In this document: positions 26,043 to 35,076 of the stretch, in pieces
Layout of the letters: every line of letters starts with the position of its first letter
Numbering within the stretch: position 1 is the stretch's first letter
Origin: JAUWBF01 sp043815125
GTDB lineage: Bacteria; Verrucomicrobiota; Verrucomicrobiia; Opitutales; Opitutaceae
Direction: 5' to 3'
Assembly: GCA_043815125.1 (NCBI GenBank)
Contig: JBDRJH010000294.1
Span: 27,469-91,468 of the forward strand
DNA length: 64,000 nt
The notes under the pieces: generated by a model
The model's database searches: none
Told to the model about the DNA's origin: nothing
What the model saw: the letters and a program-made list of their open reading frames with translations, nothing else
Made by a program: the position numbers and the translations under genes

Positions 26043-28220
26043 TCATTGCAGTTTGATGTAGTCGATGACCAGCTGATGGCCGCCGCTGGCGACGTTTTTC
26101 CCGGTCACGGTGAAGGTGAAGTCCCGATCACCGCCCGTGGCGAAAGTCTTCTCGCCCAGGTCGAGTTCGGTGTAAAAGGCGGCGGAGTTATAGTTGTCCT
26201 GCTCCGCGCCTTGGTTGGCGCCGTCGATGGTGAGCTGGAATTTTCCGCGTGTATTCGCGGTCTTGATCCCGACCTTGATCCGGTGGGTGCCGGCCGGAAC
26301 CGAGCCCAACGTGTAGCGCACGAAATGCCCGGTCGTCGTGGCGTTGAGCCGGTGCACCTGGCCGCCGCTGGCCGCGCTCTCCGTGATGGTCGAAACCGAC
26401 GGCGAAGCCGCCTCGAGCGTTGCCGACTCCACTTCGTGGAAATGAATCGTCGGCAAACGCGGCACGAGGGCGATGGTATCAAACATCAGGCTGTAGCCGG
26501 GACTCGCCGCGTTTTTCCCGGTGACCGTGAAGGTGAAGTCCTTTGCCCCCGAAGTCGTGAAGGTCTTCGTGCCCAGCGCCCGTTCCGAGTAACCGGTGGT
26601 CGCGGCGTATTGATCCTGCTCCCCGCCTTGGTTCATGCCGTCGATCGACAATTGGAAGCGGCCGCGCGACGAGTAGTTTTTCCCGCGCACGACGACATCA
26701 TAAACGCCCGGCGGCACGTCCGGCAGCGTGTAAGTCACTTGGTCACCGATGGCGTTGGCCTCGAGTTTCTCCGCCAGCCCGCCGTTCGCGGCCACCTCGG
26801 CAACCAGCCGCACGGTGTCGGACGCGGTCACTGACGCGATGTTCTCCACTTCGAAGGCAAGCTCGACGTAGCCCGGCGACACATAGCCGATGCCCGCCGT
26901 GCCCGCCGGCACATAGTCGCCTCCGGGAGGAGGACCGTCGTGAATGCCGCCCGTGACAAAGCCGAGGCCCGGCCAGGTCAGGACCTGATCGGCGAGCACC
27001 GGACGCGCCGCCGGATCGGTGTTCGCGGGGGAAGGAGCCACGGCATACGGCAACGTGTCGCCGGCGCGAATCTCGGCGTGAACGTTAACGAACTCCGTGG
27101 GCACGGGACCGCCCATGCTTCCGCTCAACCCCCGGTCCAGCCAGATGATGTCGCCGCCGCTCGCGCCCGGATACCACTCGGGCTCGATCACGAGGTTCAC
27201 GTTCCTGAAGTCGAACACCGTGTTGCTGTTGTAATTCGCGATGAGAAAAAACCCCTGGTAGTTGCTGCTGCCGCTCAGGCGATCCACCCGCAATGCCAGC
27301 GACCCGCCCCAGGGTTGGATCACGTCCGCATGATTCGAATCGCCCGCGCCCTGCAAATGCTCCGCGCGGAAATTCTGCACCTGCACGATGGTCGAGGGAG
27401 CCGCGATGGACACGGCATCGCCCTCGCCCGTGGCCGTGTGCGTCACCAAACACCCCTCGATGTGCACCACGCGACCCGGATCGCCTTCAAGCACGTAGAA
27501 CGCGTTGTTGCTCGACGACAGTTCCACATGGCCGCCCACGATCACGACATTGCGTCCACCCTGAATCTGCACCCGCGCGGTGCGCTTCACCGCGGGCAGC
27601 GTGATCAGGTAATCGGTGCCCGCGCTCAAGGCGGGCACCGCGTTGGTCGCCCCCAGATTGATACTCACCGGGTTGTCCAAAAACGGCGGCACCCACGTCA
27701 GTTTCCCGGAAGGCGCGAGACTGATGTCATCCAGCCACACATCGGCGGCATGGCCTCCCACATGGAACGCCAGATACGCCCCGGTGTGCGTGGCCGGCAG
27801 CGTGAACGCATACTCATGTGAGGCGAGGGAGACACCGGTGGAAATGTCGGTCTTTGACCACAGCACTCCCCCGCTTGCGTCATGCACCACCACGTCGATC
27901 AACCGCCCCGAAGCCGAGCGCGCGTCAAACGAAAGCACCTGCCCCGCGCCGCCCGCCAGATCGGCGAAAAGCCCCTGCTGAAGCTGGATGTCCGCCTTGG
28001 CCGGGCCCGCGCTCGCGATATCTATTTTGCCCCGGCCCGCATCTTGCAGAAACGTTGCCGGAGCGCCGCCGGACACGGCCACCACCCATGGCGTGGTGCC
28101 GGCTGAAAAGTCTCCGTTTTCGAGCACGTTGGCACCGGCCGATACGCATCCGGCCAAGGCGCACAATATCCAGGGTTTGAAAAAGCGGGGATAACGGGGG
28201 GTGGAGTTCATGGGGTTCAT
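26043..28220 (-). CDS. Secreted CBM4/9-like + beta-helix protein with two C-terminal CBM-like repeats
   Basis: 725 residues: signal peptide (about 1-30), a CBM4/9-type domain (NVLENGDFSAGTTPW..., about 30-165), and a middle region with beta-helix character (about 190-440: NVVIVGGHVELSSSNNAFYV, GEGDAVSIAAPSTIVQVQNF). Two tandem repeats of about 125 residues follow. Both contain a xGRFQL/xGKFQLxIDGxNQGxEQD motif and end in DFTFTVTGKN, which looks carbohydrate-binding. No catalytic residues are identifiable, so it may be a lyase or a non-catalytic binding protein. Met1 and Met4 are both possible starts. Downstream in the locus B minus-strand series, 33 bases after the deacetylase-like gene. Confidence 0.75.
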   Translation of the reverse strand: MNPMNSTPRYPRFFKPWILCALAGCVSAGANVLENGDFSAGTTPWVVAVSGGAPATFLQDAGRGKIDIASAGPAKADIQLQQGLFADLAGGAGQVLSFDARSASGRLIDVVVHDASGGVLWSKTDISTGVSLASHEYAFTLPATHTGAYLAFHVGGHAADVWLDDISLAPSGKLTWVPPFLDNPVSINLGATNAVPALSAGTDYLITLPAVKRTARVQIQGGRNVVIVGGHVELSSSNNAFYVLEGDPGRVVHIEGCLVTHTATGEGDAVSIAAPSTIVQVQNFRAEHLQGAGDSNHADVIQPWGGSLALRVDRLSGSSNYQGFFLIANYNSNTVFDFRNVNLVIEPEWYPGASGGDIIWLDRGLSGSMGGPVPTEFVNVHAEIRAGDTLPYAVAPSPANTDPAARPVLADQVLTWPGLGFVTGGIHDGPPPGGDYVPAGTAGIGYVSPGYVELAFEVENIASVTASDTVRLVAEVAANGGLAEKLEANAIGDQVTYTLPDVPPGVYDVVVRGKNYSSRGRFQLSIDGMNQGGEQDQYAATTGYSERALGTKTFTTSGAKDFTFTVTGKNAASPGYSLMFDTIALVPRLPTIHFHEVESATLEAASPSVSTITESAASGGQVHRLNATTTGHFVRYTLGSVPAGTHRIKVGIKTANTRGKFQLTIDGANQGAEQDNYNSAAFYTELDLGEKTFATGGDRDFTFTVTGKNVASGGHQLVIDYIKLQ

Positions 28221-28253
28221 TGGGGATTGGGGTTGAAAGCAAAAATCCGATTT

Positions 28254-29570
28254 TCAAGGCGCCAGCGTTCGCGCCTTCAGGTCCATGTTGGTCGCGAATT
28301 CCTCGGCGAACACGAAGTCAGCCTTCCGGCCGATCAGGAAATCCACGATGCGCGCAAAATTTTCGAAGCGCTCGTCGTTCCACTGCATCGGGTGACCCTG
28401 GAGCACGAAGTAGCCGGCCCCGCGGTTGTGCGCGTAGCCCTCGATGAACGCCTCGTAATCGGCCACGAAGGTCGGCTGCTCAATGTTCACAGAGTAGGAG
28501 CGGCCCAGCACGATCTTGCCCGCGTCGGCCCCGGCCGGACCATACATCCACACCTGGATGTCGTCGTCCTGCCCCAGCACGCGGATCGTCGTGTCATCCG
28601 TCGCGTTGTAGGGTGCGCCAAACGCCACGAACGGGAATCCCAGTTTCTCGCGCGCCAGCCGCTGGCTGTCGTCGAAATGCTTCTTCTGGTGCTCATGGCT
28701 AGAGCCGGCGAATTCGAACAGCCGCTTGCCGTCCTCCCTCCACTCGGCGTGGTCCCAGCCATGAAACCAAAAACCCACGCGGCCCGTGGCGCGCTGGTCT
28801 TTGATCCACTGAAAATACGCCGGCTTGTCGCCTTCGAGGGAGTCGCAGACCACGCCAAGATCGACCTTGATCCTGCGCTCATGCGCAAAGTCCACGACCC
28901 GCTGCCAGCGCGGGTGCACCGTGCCCTTGCGGTCCTTGAGATCGTCGAGCTTGAGCACGATGGCCGGCGGCGGCGCGCCGCGCGCGGGCCCGGCCGCGAT
29001 CTCCGACAACCACTCGTCCACTCGCGACGGCGACACTTCGCCCGCGATCTCCTCGATCAGGCGGATGTCGTCGATGTCGGCCGCGCGCAGCTTGCGCATG
29101 ATCGGCGTGATCGCGACCTGCACCGTGTGCGCACCGACGGGGGCGATGGCCTTCGCCACGGCCTTGTCGAACCAGACCGGCCCCGTCTTGACGGGCACGC
29201 CGGGCCAGTAGCGGCGCTCGGCTTTTTCGGACTTCAACCGCTCGCCGGCGGCATCATGGAAAAAGATGCTCACGTTGATCGCCCCCGGCTCGCCGCGTCC
29301 CCTCGCCCAGTAACTCATCGCATAGACCGCTCCCGCCCTCGCCGGCAACGGCGCGCTGAGCAGCTGCCACTTGCCGGTCGATTCGTCGTGAATGCGCAGC
29401 CCCTTGGCGCCGATCGAGGCCGCATCCGGGACGACCTGCAGCACGCCGGCGCCCTCCCCCTCCAATGTCCATCCGGCGAGTCCGTCCTCAAAGCCGCCGT
29501 TGGCCAGCGGCAACGCGCCGGCCGAGGCCGTGGCGCAGGAAATCAAGGTGATGAGCAGATAACGTTTCAT
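28254..29570 (-). CDS. Secreted polysaccharide-deacetylase-like (NodB-fold) protein with N-terminal CBM
   Basis: 438 residues: signal peptide (about 1-18), a CBM4/9-like domain (LPLANGGFEDGLAGWTLEGE, to about 175), and a C-terminal domain starting AIVLKLDDLKD. The Asp-Asp pair at a strand end, HGWDHAEW (metal-type His) and FVLQGHPMQWND resemble the polysaccharide deacetylase/NodB metal site. The acetyl-ester or N-acetyl substrate is unknown, and activity is inference from these motifs. ATG 29570 is chosen because it gives the signal peptide. It lies 25 bases after the transporter gene, in the same direction. Confidence 0.72.
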   Translation of the reverse strand: MKRYLLITLISCATASAGALPLANGGFEDGLAGWTLEGEGAGVLQVVPDAASIGAKGLRIHDESTGKWQLLSAPLPARAGAVYAMSYWARGRGEPGAINVSIFFHDAAGERLKSEKAERRYWPGVPVKTGPVWFDKAVAKAIAPVGAHTVQVAITPIMRKLRAADIDDIRLIEEIAGEVSPSRVDEWLSEIAAGPARGAPPPAIVLKLDDLKDRKGTVHPRWQRVVDFAHERRIKVDLGVVCDSLEGDKPAYFQWIKDQRATGRVGFWFHGWDHAEWREDGKRLFEFAGSSHEHQKKHFDDSQRLAREKLGFPFVAFGAPYNATDDTTIRVLGQDDDIQVWMYGPAGADAGKIVLGRSYSVNIEQPTFVADYEAFIEGYAHNRGAGYFVLQGHPMQWNDERFENFARIVDFLIGRKADFVFAEEFATNMDLKARTLAP

Positions 29571-29595
29571 AAGGGCAATGTCAGGGGTTGGGGGT

Positions 29596-31026
29596 TCATG
29601 TCGCGGCCGGCGCCGCCGCGGCATGACGCCGGGCCAGCTCGGCCTTGATCTCATACACTTTATCTTCGCCGAGTTCGTAGCGCTGCATCAGCAGCAACGC
29701 CACCAGCGCTCCGAAAAACGGCATCGCGAAATAACTGAACTTCATCAGCCGCAGCGTGTGCTCCGTCTGCGGCCCGAGCTTCGCGTCAAACCCGATCCAC
29801 AGGAGAACAAACCCGCCGAGCAGCGACCCGAGCGAGCCACCGACTTTGTCGAACCAGCTCATGATCGACGCGAGGAACGCCTCGTTGCGCCGTCCGTTCC
29901 TCCATTCCTCGTAATCGGCGATGTCGCCCATCATCGCCGTCGCCATGAGCCCGATGCCCGAGCCCGCCGCCCCGTTCGTGATCAACACGACCAGCTGCAG
30001 CCACGGCGCTCCGGGATGATAGATGAAAAGCTTGGAGACGCAGCCCGCCATCAGCACGAGCGCGGCGAGTTGCAGGGTCCGGCGTTTGCCGATCCGGCGG
30101 GACAGCCGCGGATAAACAAACACCGAGCACGTGATCGCGGCCGCCATATAGGCGGTCCCCAGATAGCCGTAGAACCAGCCGCCCGCCTTCACATCGCCGC
30201 CGAACACATAGTAGGTGTTCATGTAGATGCCGAGCATACCCACGATGTTGTAGCCGAAGCTGGCGACCACCCGCGCCACGATCAGCCGCATGAAGGGCGG
30301 GTTCGCCAGCACGTTCCGGAGGCCTTCCCGCATGTTTATCTTCGGCTGCAGCGAGGCCAGCCGAGCGTAGTTGCGCTCGCGGCACAGGAAAACGGGCGCC
30401 AGGCCGGCGATGAAAAACACCACCGCGCACCCGCCCGTCACCCAGCGCAAACCGGTCATCGGATCGGAAAAAATCGCGAGCTGCGTGAGCGGGAATATCC
30501 ACTGGCTCAGCACCTGGAACGCATACCCGAACACCATCAGCACGGCGGCGATCCGTGTGCGTTCATGGTAATCGTCGGTCGCCTCCAGCACGAGACCCGT
30601 GAGCGGCATCGCATACAGCGTGTGCGCCAGATGAAAGACCACGAACATCCCGAGCAAAAACCAAAACAGGCCCGCGTCGCCCAGCCCGGGCGGAGTCCAC
30701 CACAGCCCCGCGAAAAACAGGGCGGTTGGCAGCGCCGCGACCGCCAACAGCGGACGACGCCGGCCCCAGCGCGAACGAAAGTTGTCCGAATACTGTCCGC
30801 AGACCGGATCAGTGACCGCGTCCCATATCCGTTGAATGAATACAACCGTGCTGATCAGCGCCGGGTTCATCCCCAGCGTCATGTTGTAGATCGGACTCAG
30901 CAGCACATGGATCGTGCCGCCGCTGCCGTCGGCCGCGACGCGCCCCAGGCCGAGTCCGATTTTTTCGCGCAACGAAACCCGGTCTTCGGCGCGGGTCTGA
31001 TGGGGAGAAGGGCGGGATAAGGACAC
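29596..31026 (-). CDS. GPH-type sugar:cation symporter (MelB-like, MFS)
   Basis: 476 residues with about twelve hydrophobic segments. The N-terminal signature FIQRIWDAVTDPVCGQYSD and SRWGRRRPLL is diagnostic of the glycoside-pentoside-hexuronide symporter family, which takes up oligosaccharides or uronides with H+ or Na+. DIADYEEWRNGRRNEA in the second half is the matching conserved loop. The start is a GTG at 31026, giving a normal-length cytoplasmic N-terminus. This is the only transporter in locus B and is probably what imports the products of the secreted enzymes. Confidence 0.9.
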   Translation of the reverse strand: MSLSRPSPHQTRAEDRVSLREKIGLGLGRVAADGSGGTIHVLLSPIYNMTLGMNPALISTVVFIQRIWDAVTDPVCGQYSDNFRSRWGRRRPLLAVAALPTALFFAGLWWTPPGLGDAGLFWFLLGMFVVFHLAHTLYAMPLTGLVLEATDDYHERTRIAAVLMVFGYAFQVLSQWIFPLTQLAIFSDPMTGLRWVTGGCAVVFFIAGLAPVFLCRERNYARLASLQPKINMREGLRNVLANPPFMRLIVARVVASFGYNIVGMLGIYMNTYYVFGGDVKAGGWFYGYLGTAYMAAAITCSVFVYPRLSRRIGKRRTLQLAALVLMAGCVSKLFIYHPGAPWLQLVVLITNGAAGSGIGLMATAMMGDIADYEEWRNGRRNEAFLASIMSWFDKVGGSLGSLLGGFVLLWIGFDAKLGPQTEHTLRLMKFSYFAMPFFGALVALLLMQRYELGEDKVYEIKAELARRHAAAAPAAT

Positions 31027-31039
31027 GGTGATACGATGC

Positions 31040-31063
31040 CCGCCCCGGCACATGCCCGGGCGG
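31040..31063 (-). terminator. Intercistronic GC hairpin between PEP-CTERM and transporter genes
   Basis: A 10-base stem with one mismatch (31040-31049 with 31054-31063) around ACAT lies in the 67-base gap after the PEP-CTERM gene. There is no T-run. It could reduce transcription into the transporter, or protect the upstream mRNA, so that the structural surface protein is made in excess. Confidence 0.35.
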
Positions 31064-31093
31064 AAAGGGGGAATCCGGAGTAGGCGCGGGCGA

Positions 31094-32149
31094 TTAGTTG
31101 CGGCGACGAGCGACGATGACCGCAACCAGTCCCGCCAGGCCCGCGAACACCGCCGCGGAGGACGGCTCGGGGATCGACGAGACTGACACCATGAGATCGC
31201 CGCTGCCTTGATTGAAGACAAAGGTGGTGTCGCCCGAAACGCCGCTCCACACGCCCGCCCCGTTGTTGGTCAGCTCGGCGACATAGCTGCCCGCGATGGA
31301 GACCTCGGAAAAGCCGCCGGCGGCGATGCCGGCGCCCAGATCGATCAGGTCGAAGGTGCCGCCCTCCGAGAATATCCCCGCGAGGTCCAGCTGCAGGGAG
31401 CCGCCCAACGTCAGCACGCTCCCGGCAAACGTGATCTCGCCGTGGGTGCCGGCGGCGGCGTTGATGCCGATGGCGTTCATGCCGCTCATCGCGAAGTCCT
31501 GCGAGATCGCCACCGTGCCGCCCGAGACCGCCGTGCCGCCGGTATAGGTGTTGAGCCCGCCGAGGGTGAGCACACCCGCGCCCTCATGGACGATCCGGGT
31601 CGTGCGGGTGCCGGTGTCGCCATCCCTGACCACGCCGTTCAGGTTTACCGCGCCCCCTCCCGAAATGGTGAGGCTACCGCCGCCGGAGTGATACACGAAG
31701 ACCGGGGCGTTGACCGTCAGCACGCGCCCCTCGGCGACCGCTATAGTCGAGGCCGCCCCATACATGCGCAACGCGCCGAAGGCGCCGCTGCTGTTCACGG
31801 TAAGGTTCCGCGTCGCCGACGACAGGTCGATCGACCCGCCGACGGAGTTGTTGACGCCGATGGAAGACGTCGAGTTGCCCAGCGTCAGCGTGACGTCGTT
31901 CCCGGGGTTGATGATCCGCAGACCGCGCATCGAGGCGCCTCCGACGACGATGGTGTCGGTGGTCGTGGCAAACGTGTCGTCGAAGACCACCCAATCGGCG
32001 TTGCTTGGCGTGGCCAGGGGATCGGTGTAGCTGCCGGCCGTGTTGAGCGCGGTGGAGTTGTCGGCCTTGATCAGATCGGCGGCGGACAGCGTGACGCCGC
32101 AGCCCAGGGCAAGCAGCAGAGACAGAGAGAGCAGTGACTTGGTTTTCAT
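31094..32149 (-). CDS. PEP-CTERM beta-solenoid surface protein (locus B)
   Basis: 351 residues: signal peptide (about 1-23), a repetitive Gly/Ser/Thr/Asn-rich beta-solenoid body with an autotransporter-type strand motif (GAGVLTLGGLNTYTGGT), and a PEP-CTERM tail (IPEPSSAAVFAGLAGLVAVI, then RRR). The motif is of the 'autotransporter-associated beta strand repeat' type. It would be exposed on the surface after exosortase processing and probably binds or scaffolds. An operator lies 63 bases upstream (32212-32223). Likely first gene of a transcript running through the transporter, deacetylase-like and CBM genes. Confidence 0.83.
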   Translation of the reverse strand: MKTKSLLSLSLLLALGCGVTLSAADLIKADNSTALNTAGSYTDPLATPSNADWVVFDDTFATTTDTIVVGGASMRGLRIINPGNDVTLTLGNSTSSIGVNNSVGGSIDLSSATRNLTVNSSGAFGALRMYGAASTIAVAEGRVLTVNAPVFVYHSGGGSLTISGGGAVNLNGVVRDGDTGTRTTRIVHEGAGVLTLGGLNTYTGGTAVSGGTVAISQDFAMSGMNAIGINAAAGTHGEITFAGSVLTLGGSLQLDLAGIFSEGGTFDLIDLGAGIAAGGFSEVSIAGSYVAELTNNGAGVWSGVSGDTTFVFNQGSGDLMVSVSSIPEPSSAAVFAGLAGLVAVIVARRRN

Positions 32150-32211
32150 GGAGTAGTGGGGCATGTCGCGACGCTGCCGGCTTCCCGAACGCGGCGCAAT
32201 CAACCCGGATC

Positions 32212-32223
32212 TCTACGTGTAGA
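32212..32223. promoter_or_regulatory. LacI-type operator TCTACGTGTAGA (locus B site 3)
   Basis: Perfect palindrome over all 12 bases, 63 bases upstream of the PEP-CTERM start and between that gene and the dehydrogenase. It suggests a separate regulated promoter for the surface-protein/transporter transcript. Confidence 0.7.
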
Positions 32224-32256
32224 TATGAGCCGGGTTCATCTCTGTTCCGCCACCGC

Positions 32257-33306
32257 TCACGTCATGCGTTCGAACGCCTCCCGCGTCACCTCGCCGCTCA
32301 GCGGCTCGCCCGCGAGGTAGCGCCGCAGATTCGCCAACGCATGATCGCCGCAGGCCGCATACGTCTCCAGCGTGGGGCCGGCGATATGCGGGGACAGCAG
32401 CACTCCCGGTGCCGTGCACAACGGATAGTCCGCCGGCAACGGCTCGTGGTGAAAAACGTCGAGCCCGATGCGCAGCCGTCCCGTGGCCGCCTCGGCCAGC
32501 AACGCGGCTTCATCCACGATCTCCCCACGACCAACATTCACAAAAACCGAATCGTCCGCGAGCCGGCGCATGACGCGCGCATCGACCGAGCCGCGGTTTT
32601 CCGGCGTGAGGCTCTCGCAGCAGATCAACACCTCGCTCGTCCCATACAAATCCTGCAGGGCTCCGCACGGCTCCACGCCGTGCCGCTCCATGAACGCCGG
32701 CGGCACCCCGCGGGAATACGAGCGGATTCCGGCCGGCTTGAACGGGGCCAGCATCGTCGCGATCTCGCGGGCGATCGCGCCGAAGCCGTGCAGGCCCACC
32801 CTGCGCCCGCGCAAGGCGCGCGTGCGCAGTCGCCGCACATGATCGACCGTCCAGCCGCCCCGCCTGATCGCGTCCGGCCAGCCGCCCGCGCCGCGCAGCA
32901 ACGCCAACACCATCAACACGGCATGCTCGGCAATCGTATGATTGATGGAACTCCCCCAGTTAGTGACCCGCAAGCCGCGCAGAAACGCCTCGCGCGTCAA
33001 CAGCGACGTCAGCGAACCGGTGACGTGGCACACGTATTTCAGGGAAAACTCCGGCGAAGCCACCCACTCCGCCGGCAGGCGCTTCGCGCTCCACGCCGTC
33101 ACGATCACCGTGGGACGCCATTCGCGCAGCACGCGCGCCCAGTCCTCCGCTCCGGCCGTGCCCGTGTCGATATACGAATACGCATGGCCGGCGAAGTCCT
33201 CCATGCGCAGGGAGGGGAGAAACAGCGCCCGCTCCTTCGGCGTGAACGCAAAGAGAATGCGCTCCGTGGAGACGGCGGACGGACAAGCTTCAGTGAGCGG
33301 TTTCAT
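32257..33306 (-). CDS. D-isomer-specific 2-hydroxyacid dehydrogenase (phosphoglycerate dehydrogenase-like)
   Basis: 349 residues. The Rossmann nucleotide-binding motif GRRVGLHGFGAIAREIA, then VFVNVGRGEIVDEAAL (substrate Arg), LDVFHHEPLP (Glu of the relay) and LLSPHIAGPT (catalytic His) are all present, so it should be an active NAD(P)-dependent enzyme. The N-terminal half is more divergent than in SerA or glyoxylate reductases, and the substrate is unknown. In this setting a sugar-acid or hydroxypyruvate-type compound is plausible. Its ATG overlaps the stop of the pectate-lyase-like gene (ATGA), so it is coupled to that gene. Confidence 0.88.
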   Translation of the reverse strand: MKPLTEACPSAVSTERILFAFTPKERALFLPSLRMEDFAGHAYSYIDTGTAGAEDWARVLREWRPTVIVTAWSAKRLPAEWVASPEFSLKYVCHVTGSLTSLLTREAFLRGLRVTNWGSSINHTIAEHAVLMVLALLRGAGGWPDAIRRGGWTVDHVRRLRTRALRGRRVGLHGFGAIAREIATMLAPFKPAGIRSYSRGVPPAFMERHGVEPCGALQDLYGTSEVLICCESLTPENRGSVDARVMRRLADDSVFVNVGRGEIVDEAALLAEAATGRLRIGLDVFHHEPLPADYPLCTAPGVLLSPHIAGPTLETYAACGDHALANLRRYLAGEPLSGEVTREAFERMT

Positions 33307-34928
33307 GGCCGTGCGGCGAGACGCCGTTTGAGTTGATCAAAATACAACGACCGCGGCACGAGATCGCCTCCCCTGCCCTCGCCCTCGACAAAGTCGCTGG
33401 AGTCCACTTTCGCCGCCGGCCCGCTCGTGCCGATCACGTAGCCATCACCAAACTGATGCGAATACACCAGCACCGGCCGCTCCGCCGAATAGCGCAGCCC
33501 TCTCGTATTCCAGAACACCGACTGCGTGGTGGTGACACCATGCACGGGATTGCCACCCCACGGACGAAACGCGCGCGCCTCCAGGAAGTCGCCGTCGCAG
33601 GTCACGTTGTCCAGCAGGTTGGCCAGCGAGAGAAACATGTGAAAGTCCGACGCCAGCTGCCCGTCCTTCGCCAGGCAGTCCACGATCACGTTGCCGCTGG
33701 CCGACATCGTGCCGAAGTCGTAGTTGTGCCGCATCCCTTCGACATGGCAGTCGCGGATGAGGTTGTCCTGGCCGTTGATCATGAAGCCGTAGCCGTTGCC
33801 CCCACCACCGCGATACTGGGGGAACCTGAAATCGCAGTCCGCCACCGTGACCAGCCGCGTGCGCCAGAGCTTCAGCACGCTGGACAACACATGCACCCGC
33901 GGATCATTGCCCTCCGGCGCATACGTATGCACCCGGCGCACCCAGCAGTTTTCCGCAAACGCCAGCGTGATCGCCGTCGAACCGTGCACGCCGTGAGCCG
34001 CCGTGCCGGACCTCGACCAATCCCCCTCCGCAACCCCCTCGCCCGGATGCTGCTTCATGCCGATGGAAAAATCCTCCAGTCCGGCCCCGGTAATCATGCG
34101 ACCCGAAACCTTCACGACTCTCGCGTTGTCGGCCGTGTAAAGAAAGCCGCGCAACGGCACGTCCACCGTGATGACATTGTCAATTGTATCCACCGACATG
34201 ATACGCCGGCAATAGGTCAGCGTGCGGTTGGGCGACTGCGCGGGCGTCCACTTGCCGTTCATGCCGATGAGGTCGATAAAGTGCTGCGTCAGGTCGTTGC
34301 GCACCACGATCAGGTCGCCGACCGCGAAGTCCGCCGCGTCGTCGAGCGGAATGCTCAGCGCCGGCTTCGGCAAATCCTCGCGCAGCTTCACGCCCTCGAC
34401 CGCCCTGCCATCCGCGTTCCATGACACCGCGTCGCGCGGCTTGAGCTCGATCACGCTCTTGCCGGTCATCGTCGGCGTATCGTTAAATACAAACGTCCGC
34501 CCCGCGCCCGCGCCGCGCAGCACCACTCCGTCGCCACGCACGACGAGCGCGGACTTCGCCCCCTCCGGCGGAGCGACCCGATAGGTGCCGGCCGGCATGA
34601 ACACCACTCCGCCACCCGCGTCCGCCGTCGCATCGAGCGCACGCTGGATCGCCTCCGTCGCGTCGCGTCGCCCCGAGGCGTCCGCCGAAAACGGTGCGTG
34701 CGTGACGTCGATCACATTGTCCGCACGGTCCGGAATAGGCACCTCGCCCCGTCGGTAACCGGCGTTGGAAAAATCATGCAGAAAACGACCTGATTCGTCC
34801 GTATAGCCCGGATGCCAGTCCTCCGGATACAACGACGACCTCCACGCCTGCGCGCGCGCGTCGGCCAGCAAAAACAAACAGCATGGCCATAGGATCGCAT
34901 GCAGGAAACCGGGGGAATTCGGGGACAC
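33303..34928 (-). CDS. Secreted pectate-lyase-like right-handed beta-helix protein
   Basis: 541 residues from a GTG at 34928: signal peptide (about 1-27, ending LADARAQA), then the Pectate_lyase_3-type opening 'DVTHAPFSADASGRRDATEA ... GGGVVFMPAGTYRV' followed by a right-handed beta-helix (repeated NxIxDC/xVxxC turns: DNLIRDCHVEGMRHN, GNVIVDCLAKDG). The fold is shared by rhamnogalacturonases, epimerases and lyases; the catalytic residues cannot be assigned. The tail is not a sorting signal. It leads the minus-strand transcript from the 34987 operator and is translationally coupled to the dehydrogenase. Confidence 0.82.
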   Translation of the reverse strand: MSPNSPGFLHAILWPCCLFLLADARAQAWRSSLYPEDWHPGYTDESGRFLHDFSNAGYRRGEVPIPDRADNVIDVTHAPFSADASGRRDATEAIQRALDATADAGGGVVFMPAGTYRVAPPEGAKSALVVRGDGVVLRGAGAGRTFVFNDTPTMTGKSVIELKPRDAVSWNADGRAVEGVKLREDLPKPALSIPLDDAADFAVGDLIVVRNDLTQHFIDLIGMNGKWTPAQSPNRTLTYCRRIMSVDTIDNVITVDVPLRGFLYTADNARVVKVSGRMITGAGLEDFSIGMKQHPGEGVAEGDWSRSGTAAHGVHGSTAITLAFAENCWVRRVHTYAPEGNDPRVHVLSSVLKLWRTRLVTVADCDFRFPQYRGGGGNGYGFMINGQDNLIRDCHVEGMRHNYDFGTMSASGNVIVDCLAKDGQLASDFHMFLSLANLLDNVTCDGDFLEARAFRPWGGNPVHGVTTTQSVFWNTRGLRYSAERPVLVYSHQFGDGYVIGTSGPAAKVDSSDFVEGEGRGGDLVPRSLYFDQLKRRLAARP

Positions 34929-34986
34929 GACGAGAGGCTAGCCGGGCCGGCCGCCCGCAGTAAACCAACGAACCCGACTGTTTATT

Positions 34987-34998
34987 ACTACCTGTAGA
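34987..34998. promoter_or_regulatory. LacI-type operator ACTACCTGTAGA (locus B site 4)
   Basis: Matches TCTACNNGTAGA at 9 of 10 defined positions. It lies in the 148-base gap between the divergent pectate-lyase-like gene (58 bases) and the GH-A hydrolase (78 bases), so it can control both. Confidence 0.6.
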
Positions 34999-35076
34999 GA
35001 TCACAGCGACCGGAACGCGCGGGCCGCGCCCTCGCCTTGACCGCACGGCGTCCGCGAGGGATATGGTGTCCGCCCC

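Noticed and set aside
28242..28254. AAAATC-C-GATTTT palindrome as an operator
   Set aside because: It sits at the 3' end of the deacetylase-like gene inside a polycistronic run, matches no other site here, and is short enough to be chance.
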